64,000 nucleotides of DNA, from NCBI RefSeq assembly GCF_024679095.1, contig NC_066535.1:2080466-2144465 (forward strand), written 5' to 3'. The notes below the pieces were generated by a model that was given only the letters and a program-made list of their open reading frames with translations, was not told where the DNA came from and searched no databases. This stretch comes from Eriocheir sinensis (Eukaryota; Arthropoda; Malacostraca; Decapoda; Varunidae). A program made the position numbers and the translations under genes. Positions 34,210 through 45,395 of the stretch are shown here, piece after piece; position 1 is the first letter of the stretch; every line of letters begins with the position of its first letter.

Positions 34210-35910
34210 TTTTCTTTTTTTTTTAGGACTGATTTCATTGTTTCTGTGCATCCGTTCTTGGAGATGAGAGTTTTGCCTTTGGGATGGTAAGGAGTGCTGA
34301 ACACCAACTGGGTGCCCATTCTGAGTACATAGGTCTTCAACAATAGGTTGCGTGGAACCCGCGCGCATTGTCCGTTAAAGTATATTTTCGGGTGCTTCCA
34401 AATCTTCCCATGGTCGTTTGCAAACCCTTCCACTACCTCCTCCGCTAACCTTGATCTCATTTTGCTCAAATTTTACATACCCAGAGTAGTGACTATAAGC
34501 GTCAAGGACATATCGATGTCACTGCTGCTGCTCAGTAAAGTATATCTGTGATGTCCATACTAAATTCTCTCTCAAGGGGTTTATTACATGGTGGAAGCTC
34601 TTGCCCACTGCATTTGAAGGCCCTTATGCAGTTTTGAGTTGCTGACAAGTTATACATTCTTTATGCGCTCTTTCACATCTGCTCTCAGCTGGGCCAGTAA
34701 AATAGTCTTCTGCCTTGAGGGCAGATATGAGAAAACCTAAATGACCTGGACTCTCTCTCATTCCTGCTTAAAACTTAGGGAGCCTGCTGCATTAATTCAT
34801 TTGGTATTACCAGGGTATACAATATGGTGTTGTCTTTCTTCCTGCGGGTGGAGTATAATATTTCATCCTCGATGTTAGAATTCAAAGAGGGGTTGCCCTA
34901 AAGGTATTTTGAGCGTAGGACCATCCTCCTCTAAATACTGTCTCATCTCCTCCACCTTGGTTCCTGCATTTGCAGCTGGCTAAACTTTTCTCTTGTTTTC
35001 CCCAGAAATAACTTTCACTTTGGCTGCCCAAAAGGTCTTATGGGTCTTATGGGCAGCGACTTAATTGGTCAGCTCACCACGTTCTTTTCCCTGATTTGTA
35101 ATCAATTGAAAAATGTTAATCCCTCATTTCTAAAATCCCACTGATTCATGCAGGGGTAGTTGATTTAGCGGCCTAAAGATGGAGACTAGCGGTTGGTGAT
35201 CTGTCCACTTTAAATACTTTCGTGCCCCACAGGAAATGGTGGAACTGGCGACATGTCTCCATTTTAAAGCAAGCTTTCCTGTCGGTGAGTTGAATACCTC
35301 ATTTCTGCCGGACGAAGTTTTTGGAAAATAACTGGATGACCCTGGGTAAATTATTATCATCGATTTGCATTAGCACAGCACCCATGCTGGTGAGGCTGGG
35401 TATCTGTTTTGTAGGATGAAGTTTTCTTGACATATCTGCCCACCCTAGGATGGGGCTATTAATTTCCTTGCCTGCTGGACACTCTGTTGACCATTCGAAT
35501 TGTAATCCTTTGGGTTGTTATTAAGGGGCGGCTAGTTTCAGAACTGCCCAATGTGTCGTTCAGTAAATGAACACATTCCCCAGGAATTCAGGGTTTCTTT
35601 AACGGTTGTTGTACTTTCATTTTCAATTGCTTCGATGTTTTCTTTTAGGTCCGGTCGATCCTTCCCGAGAGACCATGCCCCAAGAATTTGACTCTTTTGC
35701 CCATATCGTTACATTTTGATAGGTTCAATTGATTCCTACCCCTCCATGTGTGCTCGAAGGTCTCATGGAGTCCACTAAGAAGGGTATTAAAGTCAGGTGC
35801 ACCCATGATCACGTCTAAGTGTCTTTATTCATTCCGCCTTTAAGAGGGGTGCAAGGGCGGTCGGTAACTGTCTACTAAAAATATTGGGGAACAAGATGCT
35901 TCAAGCAGTA
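34210..35910 (-). pseudogene. pol: Ty3/Gypsy-like pol (RT end, RNase H, integrase), broken
   Basis: On the minus strand, in order: the end of a reverse transcriptase thumb (DVIMGAPDFNTLLSGLHETF near 35,820-35,760, then VKFLGHGLSGRIDRT); an RNase H with KYLKWTDHQPLVSIF (about 35,215-35,170) containing the TDH triad region; an integrase zinc-domain relic (near 34,700-34,640); and an integrase core end LVFSTPYHPKGKTL (about 34,310-34,270). This RT-RNaseH-INT order is Ty3/Gypsy. Multiple stops are present. The body belongs with the minus-oriented LTR at 36,505-37,249 and is cut off at 34,210 before a 3' LTR. Confidence 0.65.
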
Positions 35911-36310
35911 ACTTTAAATCGGTACATTAATCCCCTCAGTAAATGTGGTTAAATCCTGGCTTGGTTCATCTAAAAGCACTTGGATAGCATGTAATCTTCC
36001 ACTAAGGTATAGTATTGCTGTCCTGACACTCTCTACTAGGTTCCTCAAAAATAAATAAGAACTCTGTTACCAATCTATAGCCTTCTGAAAGTCTGTATGA
36101 CCTACACACGGGCAGTACACGGATGTCCTTCTCTCGAGGTTGTTTCTTTTGCTCTTCCACTGCTTTAGTCTGTGCCTATCTGAATTGAGATAGGAGGCTA
36201 TACACTGTGGGTAGAAGAATCAGCATGATACTATTGATTGACATTAGACTAGATACCATGAATCTGTTAGGCAACCATGAAAAAATGAATGACTGGCAGG
36301 CTTCATGGGC
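35910..36310 (-). pseudogene. Upstream remnant of the Gypsy-like body
   Basis: Between the RT piece and the leader only ~0.4 kb remains, with no open frame and no gag-type zinc knuckle. Most of gag, protease and the RT palm are therefore deleted. Confidence 0.35.
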
Positions 36311-36504
36311 CCTTAATTCAGCTAGCTACTGGCACAAGGGAGATTTGGGGGAACACAGAATGCTTAGCTCTAGTTGCTGGATGTGAGAAGGAGGAGCTGG
36401 CGTGAGTGCCGGGCCTGGCAGGGGACGATCATGGAACAAGTGGTCCCAGGATGGACAGACGGCGCCGCTTGAGATGATGGTCAGTGTAAGAGGCGGGCGC
36501 CCTT
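36310..36504 (-). mobile_element. Leader of the - LTR
   Basis: Reverse complement matches the + leader at 33,961-34,197, including the GGCGCC-type primer-binding region next to the LTR end and the CAAATCTCCCTTGTGCC end. Confidence 0.6.
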
Positions 36505-37249
36505 TGACGGGGAGCAGCTTGGGGTGGCTCACTCCCTAGGATGTGCTCACGTGGAGGGCAGGTGGCCACCGCCACAGCCTCATCCCAGGTCCTCACCTCA
36601 CCCCTGCAGGCCGTGGGTGGTTTCGGGGGCTGAGGGAGATGGACACCCTCTCACTAACTCCAACCTGCCTTTCCTTGCTAGGGCTGCTGCTCGTCTCCCC
36701 GACCAGGGCCTGCCCCCACAGCAGGCCGTGGTGGTGTGTAGGTCGGGGCTGAGTGGAGAGGGACACCTCGGACCAGCCTGCTTCGGTGTTTTCTCGCTGC
36801 CTTCTTGCTGTTGGGGTGTCTATCTCCTCGCGCTCCAAGCTTCTGAAAGCTCTTCCTCCTCCTCCCTGATTTCATCAGCCCTCCATATCACGTGATCTTT
36901 AACCCCGCATTACTGACTCTCTCCTTCCGTGGAACATTCTCCTTCCTTACAATCAAACCCCACCTATCTAACTAACTAGTTAGCTGGTTTCTTGGAGGGG
37001 TTTCATAGGCTTTTGAGATGAGGGATTTCCGTAACTTCCTGTTCACATATATATTCGCTCATTCTGCTCGTCGTACATCTTCTCATAACCTTTTTACGCA
37101 CTTTCTACATTCCTCAGCCACCCATTCACTCTTTCACTTATTCACTCTCACTCATTCACGCTCATACACTCGCTCATTATCACTCTACTCTTGTCACCTC
37201 ACCGACTTACTTCACATTCTCTCGTTCAATTCACATTCTGACCGTTACA
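36505..37249 (-). mobile_element. LTR (745 bp) in - orientation
   Basis: The reverse complement begins TGTAACGG at 37,249 and ends CA at 36,505. It shares GCGGGGTTAAAGATCACGTGAT and CTAGTTAGTTAGATAGGTG with the + LTR at 33,263-33,960. It is the 5' LTR of the minus-strand pol relic. Confidence 0.65.
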
Positions 37250-37650
37250 TTGTTAAAGTATTTATCATATCCTTTGATGGAAAAAGTTTATTAGCTGGTG
37301 TCGCTTGAGGCGCGTTTCACAAAAACCTATAATACATCATATCTCCTATTTGTTAAGTATTTAATGCATAATTCAATGCAGCTATCTAGATGAAGGGTAT
37401 GCTACTGATATTAAAAAAGCTAATAAATTTAGACAAAGAGGGATTCATTACTGATTACATCGGGTCATCACAAAATAGGTAATTACAAAGTTGGTTCAAA
37501 TATATTGCACTCAGTAATTAGCTGTTACGCTTATCACCAATCATAATACTATCTAAAAGGCTTGTATATAAGGTTATCAATTATGTGTATGGGAAACAAT
37601 GGTGCGGTACAATTTATCATTCAAAAGACATATGAGATTAGAATCAGTTA
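37250..37650. other. AT-rich spacer
   Basis: No open frame or repeat boundary recognised. Confidence 0.4.
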
Positions 37651-38049
37651 AATTAGGAAAAAAAGGGAAAACATCTTGATCCTGCTACTACTATAGGATA
37701 ATATTGGTTAACCAGATTCGTGTTACTTGTCTTACCGAAAGTGGGGTTAATATTTCCGCGAACTACGCTTAGTCTGGTATCCTGACGTAGGATGTCACTG
37801 GGGAAGCCGTCTGTCGAGTCCCCTGACGACCATGCACCCTTAGCTGAGCGGTCCCGGTCAGTTCCAGCTGTCCTCGGGGCTCCAGAAAAGACGCCACTCA
37901 GCATTTCCCACAGCTCCAGCAAGACTCTGGGCGCCAGCCGCAAGCAGCTGATTCCACCACTGACGAAAGAAGAGGGAAACCACGGGCCCCATCCACTCCC
38001 AGTGTGGCAGCGCCACCAGCGCCGACGTCAGCAGCCAATGGTTCGCCAG

Positions 38050-38799
38050 AGTCCTCGTTGCCATTCCTCAAACCACCCATTCCAGCATTTGTGATGGCGT
38101 TGGTTGTCTTGTCTTTAATTATCAATTTTGTATGGCGGAAAGTAAGCTATTTTGCCTTCACTTTTGGCTTGTTTGAGCTGAGGGAGTTGAGCTCACGCTT
38201 GATTTCTTGCGAGGCTGGACACAGGTCTTCATTGACGTAAATTCGTGATGATCGAAGTTTTGAAACGTTTCGCATGACTGCTTCTTCGGTCGCTGAATGT
38301 AGTGAATCTGGCAATGATGTGGACGAAGACGGTTTGGGGTAATGTTGCTGGACTAACTCCGATGAGCTCTTTTCGAAGCTGAACATTCGGTAAGCGCTGT
38401 AGTTTATTCTCCTATCAGGTGACAAACTTTCTTGGCTGCCTGCTCTTCCATGTTTCACATGGATCTTCTTCCATTCCCACAAACTGAAAGGTTGTTGCGT
38501 CTCTTATAGTCCTCCTGGTAGTTACAACGGTCGTTTAACTTATCAATGGACTGTAGACATGCGGGAGATCTTCTGATAACTTGTTGATGAGTAACTCTTG
38601 CATCTTGCTTCAATTAGTTCAGGTGATGTTTCAGGTCATCCACTTCACGCTGGGAAAACTTCAAGCTAGATTTTCAGGTCTTGCACCAAACGTCTGTAGT
38701 TGCTTGCATTGATCCTGACTCCTTCATGAAGATTTCCATGGTACCACGATAGGCTTGTTCCTGTGCTAGCAAAAGTGTTTTCAGGACAGTAGGATCCAT
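38050..38799 (-). pseudogene. LINE ORF1 (coiled-coil RNA-binding protein), broken
   Basis: Reading right to left, a start MDPTVLKTLLLAQEQAYRGT (38,799) leads into DDLKHHLN. RRNNLSV follows near 38,500, where a stop and frame change fall. Then come SSSTSLPDSLHSATEEAVMR and RIYVNEDLCPASQEIKREL (about 38,240-38,180). This is the layout of ORF1 proteins of non-LTR elements that pair a heptad-rich N-terminus with an RRNNL segment and an RNA-recognition-like domain. ORF1p coats the element RNA. The downstream stretch to 37,650 contains a Pro/Ser/Ala-rich region with no assigned domain; the endonuclease is not recognisable. Confidence 0.55.
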
Positions 38800-38879
38800 T
38801 GTGGGCCAGTTAATAACAGTAGATAGTCGAATTGTATTGACAGAGCGATTATTAGAAACACACGTCCGTTTCGCTATGA

Positions 38880-39155
38880 GGGCTGCTGTGAGAGAGGCGA
38901 AGGCGGAGGAGGTGGGAGGAGGAGGAGGAGGAGGAGGCAGGAAGCGAAGGCGGAGGAGGCGGAGGAGGCCCAAGAAGCGAGAAGGCGGAGGAGGAGGAGA
39001 AGGCGTGGAGGTGGGAGGAGGCTGGAGAGGAGGTAGAGAAGCGAGAGGCGGAGGAGGAGGAGGAGGCGGAGGTGGAGGAGGCGGAGGAGGCAAGAAGCGA
39101 AGGCGGAGGAGAAGGAGGAGGCGGAGGTGGAGGAGGCGGAGTGAGGCAACAGACC
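38880..39155. repeat. Polypurine (GGA)n-type tract
   Basis: About 270 bases almost entirely purine on +, built from GGAGGAGGAGG, GAAGCGAAGGCGGAGG and GAGGTGGGAGGAGG. Long proline, leucine or glycine frames on either strand are low-complexity artefacts. The mirror-symmetric polypurine run could adopt triplex DNA. Confidence 0.9.
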
Positions 39156-39169
39156 TTTTTTTCTTTTTT

Positions 39170-39760
39170 TTTTGGTATGCCTCCATTCCAGAGAGAGAGT
39201 CAATCACCCTCTGTGGATGCGCTGGGCACACACAGAGGGGTCTCTCTCCTCCCCTGTAAGCAGTAGTCATTCCACGGGAAATCGGAAAAGTACATCTTTT
39301 AGGTCGTCCCACCGAGCTGAGGCAAATGCCAGAAGCATCGCCTCTTCGGTGGTCCAGAGGGTGTACAGGAGCGATAGTACAGAATACAGAAATAAGGTTA
39401 TGACTCGGAGGAGCTCCAACGGAGAGAACAGTTTGGACAGAGTAAGCAGAAGGATTATTATGTAAGGAAGAGGTCTAGAATGTTGGGGCCTGTCTCCAAG
39501 AATCGGTCGAATGCCACGAGTAGGGTGCTGAACCAACTGCTCTAGGTCGTTGAGGAGAGCAAAGTTGTGAGGCTTGTTCACCAGGCTGGTCAGTGAAAGA
39601 GGATGAAAGCTAAAAGCTGGTGGTGAACTCTCCTAAGATGGAGATTTCAGCAGAAGGAAGAGTGAGTCAGATTGTGCTCCACTTTAGAGTTCAGATAGTC
39701 AAAGAATTTTTCATAGTTAGTAGAGTTAGGTGAGAGATAAACAGCACAGACTGGAACTCA
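39170..39760 (-). mobile_element. LINE-A fragment (endonuclease region)
   Basis: Antisense to 47,270-47,765. The minus frame 39,581-39,267 contains [17 protein letters not shown] and FASARWDDL, the C-terminal end of the LINE-A endonuclease and the linker. It is truncated at 39,170 next to an A/T run and at about 39,760. Stops and frameshifts are present. Confidence 0.75.
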
Positions 39761-39774
39761 ATTTTGTCCAGATT

Positions 39775-40570
39775 TGGAACTCAATTTTGTCAGTATTTGT
39801 AATCATGTATGCGACGCGCGCCTAGAATTTGATGCCTTATTTCGCAATTTGGCGTTTGAGTTGATTTTTCCATCACTTAAGCTTCCAGTTGGCTGTTGGT
39901 CGTGTTCCTTACGGAATGGTACGCATAAATTCACGGTTCTGTGAATTTCCCAGGCTTCATTTATATCTGAGGCTGCAGCAGAAATTTCGCTCCAGTCCGT
40001 GCATTTCAAACAAATTTCTTTGTTAAGTTTTGTCAAAATCCACACGTCCGTAATCAGGTATTCTTTCTTCATTTGTTTCATGTCCTCTTTGATTTTTATT
40101 TTAAACGAAATCATTCGATGATCGCTGTCGCTGAATAATGTACCAACATTGAGATCATTAACTAGGCTTTCTTTAGTTGTGAGAACTAGATCAGGATGTT
40201 ATTTTCGCGAGTTGGTTTATGCACACGCTGATAAAGCGCACTTTCTAATAAGTTACTGTATGCACATAGATCGTGACCTGAGTGTATATTTAACGTGTCT
40301 CTAACTCTTTACTGGTAAGTTAAGGTCTCAAAATTAGAGCGTCAAATTGATTGCATATGTTAGAAATTTGTTCGAACAATTTTTGTCTATTTCCATTGCT
40401 TGGTTTGGAGGTCTAAACAATGTCAATAACTAATTTATTTGAATAGTTTTTAATTTCTACGAAAACGGTGTCTATGTTATTTTTATTTTTTTACATTGAT
40501 AACACGTGGATTTAAACCAGCACGAATATATAAGATGACGCCACCACCAACTTTGTTTTCTCTGTCGCAA
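39775..40570 (-). mobile_element. Fragment of a second LINE family (endonuclease end and linker)
   Basis: The minus strand shows LLESALYQRVHKPTRENN-like sequence (near 40,255-40,200), then MISFKIKIKEDMKQ (40,114 onward) as the end of an APE-type endonuclease (the SDH-xx-I region is decayed). It continues TDWSEISAAASDINEAWEI, the usual linker before reverse transcriptase. It differs from LINE-A and is closest in plan to LINE-B. It lies between two LINE-A fragments that overlap in content. Confidence 0.55.
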
Positions 40571-40574
40571 AGAA

Positions 40575-41288
40575 AAATTGAATGGCCGAGTTGACAGAGT
40601 AAGCAGAAGGGTTAGAGGTAAGGAAGAGGTCTAGAATGTTGGGCCTGTCTCCAAGAGGGTCGAGCATACATGTAGGGTGCTGTACCAACTGCTCTAGGTC
40701 GATGAGGAGAGCAAAGTTGTAGGCTTGTTCATCAGGCTGGTCAGTGAAAGAGGATGAAAGCCAAAGCTGGTGGTGAACATTGAAATCTCACAAGATGGAG
40801 ATTTCAGCGAAGGGAGAGTGGGTCGAGATGTGTTCCACTTTAGAGCTCAAGTAATCAAAGAATTTTACATAGTTAGTAGAGTTAGGTGAGATACAAACAG
40901 CACAGATGAATTTAGTAATAGAATGACAATGAAGTCTTAGCCAGATAGTGGAAAATTCTGAAGAGTCAAGGTGGTGAGCATGAGAGTTAAGTTATGTCGT
41001 TGCGCACGTAGGCGCAAGATCCAGCTTTGGATTAAAATTTAGGATAGAGAGATAGTAGGAGGAATAGAGTAGAGTTTGCTGTCAGCAGCCTCAGAAACCT
41101 GTGTTTCGGTGAGAAGAGGTGAGTTTAGAGGACGAGAGATAGTGTTCCACAGATTGAAAATTAAACGAAGACCACGAATGTTGCAGAAATTGAAAGAAAG
41201 AGGTCTGATGAGTTTACAAGACACCTCTCAGGTCGGCAGCCAGAGGGAGTCCTCCCTGGGGAGTTTGTGGTCCTTCCCCAGGCGGGGA
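40575..41288 (-). mobile_element. LINE-A fragment (5' endonuclease region)
   Basis: Antisense match to the 5' half of LINE-A copy 1 (46,830-47,530). The part 40,590-40,930 repeats the content of 39,430-39,745, so these are two separate insertions or a duplicated piece rather than one split copy. The endonuclease start NFCNIRGL-type motif lies near 41,190. Confidence 0.7.
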
Positions 41289-42148
41289 CTACTACTACTA
41301 CTACTACTACTACTATCGTCTGTTTTATTCCGTCTGGCCACAATAAAGCGGGAATTTTGGTAGATGTGGCACCTGCGCATTTCTAGTTCGTATGCGTGAA
41401 AATCAGCTGTTGTGATAGATATTTAAACTTATTTTTCGATAATATGTTTGAATGTTTATGTATAAAAACAACAACTCAGTTGTTTGAATCGATAATCTAA
41501 CACACAAGCACACGAAAAGACAAGATTGTATCAAATAACTTAGTCACGTCATGCACGAACGATCTATGGTTTTTCATATGCATTGATTGATAGCTCCTTT
41601 CAGGTATAGTAAAAGACATCTGTCACTGCAAGTGGAAATAAAGGGAATCTTAATAATTTACTACATGTAAATAACGATTAATAATCGAAATAACATGAAA
41701 TAGTAAATAATAAATGTTGAATGCGATGCTAGGCTATTTCGAATATTAGTTAGGCTACGCATGTTATGTACATGCAACACATCAAAATTCCTTATTTATA
41801 AACACTTGCATAGACATATATCATTTGATGTACCTGAATGAGATGAATTATGGGTATCTGAAAGGTTATAGATCATTCGAATATGATCAAACTATACTGT
41901 TTGATATACAAATTGTTCATTCGTGTGCTTGTATGGTAGATTATCGATGCAAATTGATATATTTGCACTTAATATAAGAGGGCTTGAGTTTTTTTTCTAT
42001 GCTCAAACATTCAAAATATATCACTGAAAATATAAAGTTGATCTTCACGCAATCACGAACTCACAATGCGCAGGTGCCACATCCACGTTCACGAGTGGGC
42101 AGACGGAATGAAACGGACTATACTACTACAATTACTACTACCAGTACT

Positions 42149-42209
<61 letters not shown>

Positions 42210-42214
42210 TTACT
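41286..42214. mobile_element. Foldback element between (TAC)n arrays
   Basis: 41,320-41,500 and the reverse complement of 41,930-42,120 are similar. Shared are ATTCCGTCTG, TGTGGCACCTGCGCATT, the TATTTTxxxTGATATATTTTGAATGTTT-like stretch, and ATCGATAATCTAACACACAAGCACACGAA. The ~0.43 kb between the arms is AT-rich and non-coding. Both outer ends are trinucleotide repeats: (CTA)n at 41,289-41,316 and (TAC)n at 42,121-42,214. This is a MITE-like or foldback structure, about 0.8 kb, with imperfect arms of about 190 bp. Confidence 0.6.
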
Positions 42215-42753
42215 CAGAGGTGGGCGCGGTACTGAAAAAAATCAGTCGTGTGGTTGTGGTAGTGCGGTCCCATTTTTTCTTTCCCAGCGCAGTACGCGGT
42301 GTGCGGTACTGCGGTAGCGGTAGTCAAAATATAAAAAAAATAGTTCAGTGGCTATTCTGGCTATATAAAAAAAGGAAACATGCTCAAAATAGTACAGTTG
42401 CCTTAATATACAATAGATTTCTACCACAGTACCGCGCGGGTTAAATTTAGTATTTAATTTTGAACAATAACTGAAAAGTCAAAATGAATGAATCACTGAT
42501 TCTCATGACTGATGCCGATTGACTGATTGAGTCCAATTCACTGTAGAAAAAAAAAAAATGTGAGCACGCCGCGCTGCAAATGTCTTCGATTGTTTTCAAA
42601 GTACCGCAAAAAACTACCGCATGATGTTTTAGTGCTGTCCGTGGTAGTGCCGTATTTTCAGAAACTTTGGGGTATTGCGGTATTGCGTTACTTTTTTGTG
42701 ATGCGGTACTACCGCACTACCGCACTAAGTACCACGCAATTTGCCCACCTCTG
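42215..42753. mobile_element. hAT-type MITE (539 bp) in (TAC)n
   Basis: Terminal inverted repeats CAGAGGTGGGC at 42,215 and GCCCACCTCTG ending 42,753 have the CAGxGGTGGGC form of hAT elements. The sub-terminal regions are rich in GCGGTA units on the left and TACCGC on the right. Flanking 8-mers CTATTACT and CTGCTACT agree at six of eight positions, within a trinucleotide array, so the target duplication is only approximate. No transposase is present; it is non-autonomous. Confidence 0.75.
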
Positions 42754-43211
42754 CTGCTACTACTACTACTACTACTACTACTTTTTTTTTACGGGCCTCC
42801 ATCCATTAGAGTTGCGTTGTGAGCGGTATCTTTCCTCATATCCTTTCACAAAACAATTCATTGGCCCCACCCCGCCAATGACTACTACTACTACCACTAC
42901 AACTAATAATAATAATAATAATAAAAATAATAATAATAAAAATAATAATAATAATTATACTACTACTACTACTACTACACTACTACTACTACTACACTAC
43001 TACTACTACTATTAATACTACTACCTCAACTATTATTACCAGTACCGCTACCATTACTGCAACTACTATAAATTATTCTACTACTACTACTACTACTACT
43101 ATTATTACAACTACTACTACTACTACTACTACTGTTACTACTGCTACTACTACTATCAGTACCACAACCACCACTAGTACAACTATCACTATTACTACTA
43201 CTACTGATGTT

Positions 43212-43249
<38 letters not shown>

Positions 43250-43252
43250 CAA
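42754..43252. repeat. Compound trinucleotide array (TAC/ATT)
   Basis: (TAC)n at 42,754-42,781; then about 42,880-43,252 a mixture of ACT, AAT and ACC triplets. Frames of Thr, Asn, Ser or Val runs (including the 162-residue frame 42,527-43,015) are artefacts of this array. Confidence 0.9.
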
Positions 43253-43254
43253 TC

Positions 43255-44038
43255 CTAGATGTACCGTAGAGCAAGGCACGTAATAAACCTATGGGCGGCT
43301 GATCAGATAAGGCTAATCCGATAAAGTAATCACTCACGGTGACGTGACTTGCCAACGCCTGTGTGCTCGGTTTCCAGTGATTAGTCCTCCTTTAAGGTGT
43401 CCAAGACAAAGCTGCCCGACGTCAAAGCTCCTGTTTCGGTTATATCTAATTTGGCTGCGCTTGCTTCGGCACAGCTCTGTCTCTTCTGGGTCAGATCACG
43501 CGGTGAGTCCTTCCGTCAGTTCTATTCAAGCATAGGCAAGAAACAGGAGTGTAAGACGTGTCTCTTCATAAACATTCCTCTTTTATTTCTAGAGGTAAAG
43601 TCAAGCATGTTTTGTTTGGCTCCTTCAATCCATACACTGATTCTTATAAAGAAATACAATTTTAAAGAAATTGAGGAAACACAGGCGTCTCCTGACAACG
43701 ACGATGGCACTCGTAAGGCTAAGGCAAAGTGAGGGACGAAATGACGCCAGAACCTGCGAAATACAGGAGCGACCGTGCGTGCACTGTCCATTTGGAGATT
43801 TCTTGTGACAGTTCGGTGCCATCATAACTGTGTGTTTTATTTATTTTTTATTCCTGGGGCAAGGTATCAGTAAATTGATATCACTTACAATTCTCGAGAA
43901 ATTACCTCAGTTCTTTTCTTAGAGATTTCAATTAAATTTCATCTCTCCTTGCGATACTGTTTACCTTTTACTGTTGATGAGGTTTCAGGCCCTGGTCCAC
44001 CGCAAGAGCAACGCCCACAGGGCCGCCAACATTATAAC
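43255..44038 (+). other. Unassigned sequence with a 111-residue open frame
   Basis: The + frame 43,397-43,732 has normal composition and a Lys-rich end (GTRKAKAK) but no recognised family and no clear splice sites. It is antisense to another open frame (43,522-43,791), so coding on either strand is unproven. Confidence 0.2.
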
Positions 44039-44165
44039 AGTATTATTAGCAACTAAAGTTGTCCCTCAATCCTCAAGTTTGTAAAGTAGCAACTAAAGTT
44101 GTCCTCAATCCTCAAATTTGTAAAGTAGCAACTAAAGTTGTCCTCAATCCTCAAGTTTGTAAAGT
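44039..44165 (-). repeat. Three ~39-bp tandem units at LINE-B 3' end
   Basis: GCAACTAAAGTTGTCCTCAATCCTCAAGTTTGTAAAGTA occurs three times with one to three differences. It immediately follows the C-terminal codons of LINE-B on the minus strand, as short 3' tandem repeats do in several non-LTR clades. Confidence 0.8.
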
Positions 44166-45395
44166 CGTAGGATTCAGTGTATAAGTGAGTCTTCATCGCT
44201 TTCTTTGAAGATTGCCAGACTGCTACTGTTCGTAACATCCCTGGGTAACTCATTATAGAGCTGCGGGGCACTCTTCTCAAATGCTCTGAAACCCAGTTCC
44301 AGTTTGACTCTGGGCTCACAGAGCCTATACTGTTCTGCACTGTGTCTCAGTGACATGGCGGTGTCCAAATGAAAATCCTGTAGTAAATTTCTCATATATC
44401 CAGGTTTACCAAGTCGCGTTGCCGATAAGTCTAGACACATATTTTATAGACTATTCGTGCCTTAATGGGTAGCCAATATAAGTCTATAAGTGCAGGTGTT
44501 ATTCTCTCACGTGGCGGCAGACCCTTTATAAGCCTTGCAGCTCTGTTCATGACAAGTTGTAATTTCTTCAGAAGATATTTAGGAAAGCCATAATAAAGTG
44601 AGTTACAATAATCCAGCTTACTAGGTACATGATTTTATATAAGCATCTTCATGGTTTTATCATCCAAGAATTTCTTGCCAATGAAAGATTTCTTAGATGG
44701 TAGCCTGCCGATCTCACCACCTGATTGATCTGGTCTTTGAATGATAGAGAGCAGTCAACATCACACCTAAATCTTTGACTGCTATTTTTACAGTCATAGT
44801 GTCATATTACTTAGAATTCATCCATTTCCCAACATCATCTATAATTCTGCTCAGCTTATCTTCAGTGTCTTCCACGTCACTCAGCGACATATATAACTGT
44901 GTATCATCGGCATACAATTTGAGATCAACCCCATGCTTTCTTAGCAAATGTGAAAGACCGATAGTATACACACAGAATAAGATTGGACCCAGTACACTTC
45001 CTGAGGGACTCCTCTTCCAACATTTTATGAGCAGGAACGTTTTATCTATTTGCACACAGTAAGTTCTATTTTCAAGGTAGCTTCTCAGATAATCCAGCGG
45101 ACCACCCGCAATTCCAATATATTTACAATCCTGCAGCAATAAACTGTGCTCCACCGAGTCAAATGCAGCACTCAAGTCTAAAAAAATCAGAACACCACAC
45201 TTGAGTACAAGTAAATTGTTTACCATCGAACATAGAGTAGTTTCTGTTGAGTACAGCCTCGTGTAAGCAGATTGATTATCCGGTAAAACCTGCACCACTA
45301 GCAGATGTCCATTAGCTGATCTAAGATCACATTTTCAAGTATCTTTATATAGAAACGTCAAGTTGGATACTGGTCTAAAGGAACTTAGGGGCTAC
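44166..45395 (-). pseudogene. LINE-B reverse transcriptase and C-terminus
   Basis: Minus-strand frames 45,298-44,807 and 44,440-44,174 carry reverse transcriptase motifs. They are FLDLSAAFDSVEHSLLL (motif with first catalytic Asp), GSVLGPILFCVYT (degenerate PQGS-type motif) and LYADDTQLYMSL (catalytic YADD). Further on come APQLYNELPRDV and an FKESDEDSL-type end. RPVSNLTF of the finger domain is at about 45,375-45,355. This is a non-LTR enzyme of CR1/Jockey-like plan. It is interrupted upstream at 45,395 by inserted elements; the rest of LINE-B resumes at 50,200. Stops are few but present. Confidence 0.8.

Noticed and set aside
38674..39312. 212-residue frame with long proline and leucine runs, and its glycine-rich antisense
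   Set aside because: The middle is the polypurine tract; only the C-terminal ~42 residues (start at 38,799) belong to a real LINE ORF1.
42527..43015. 162-residue frame ending in Thr/Asn/Tyr runs
   Set aside because: It crosses a MITE end and a trinucleotide array; low-complexity artefact.
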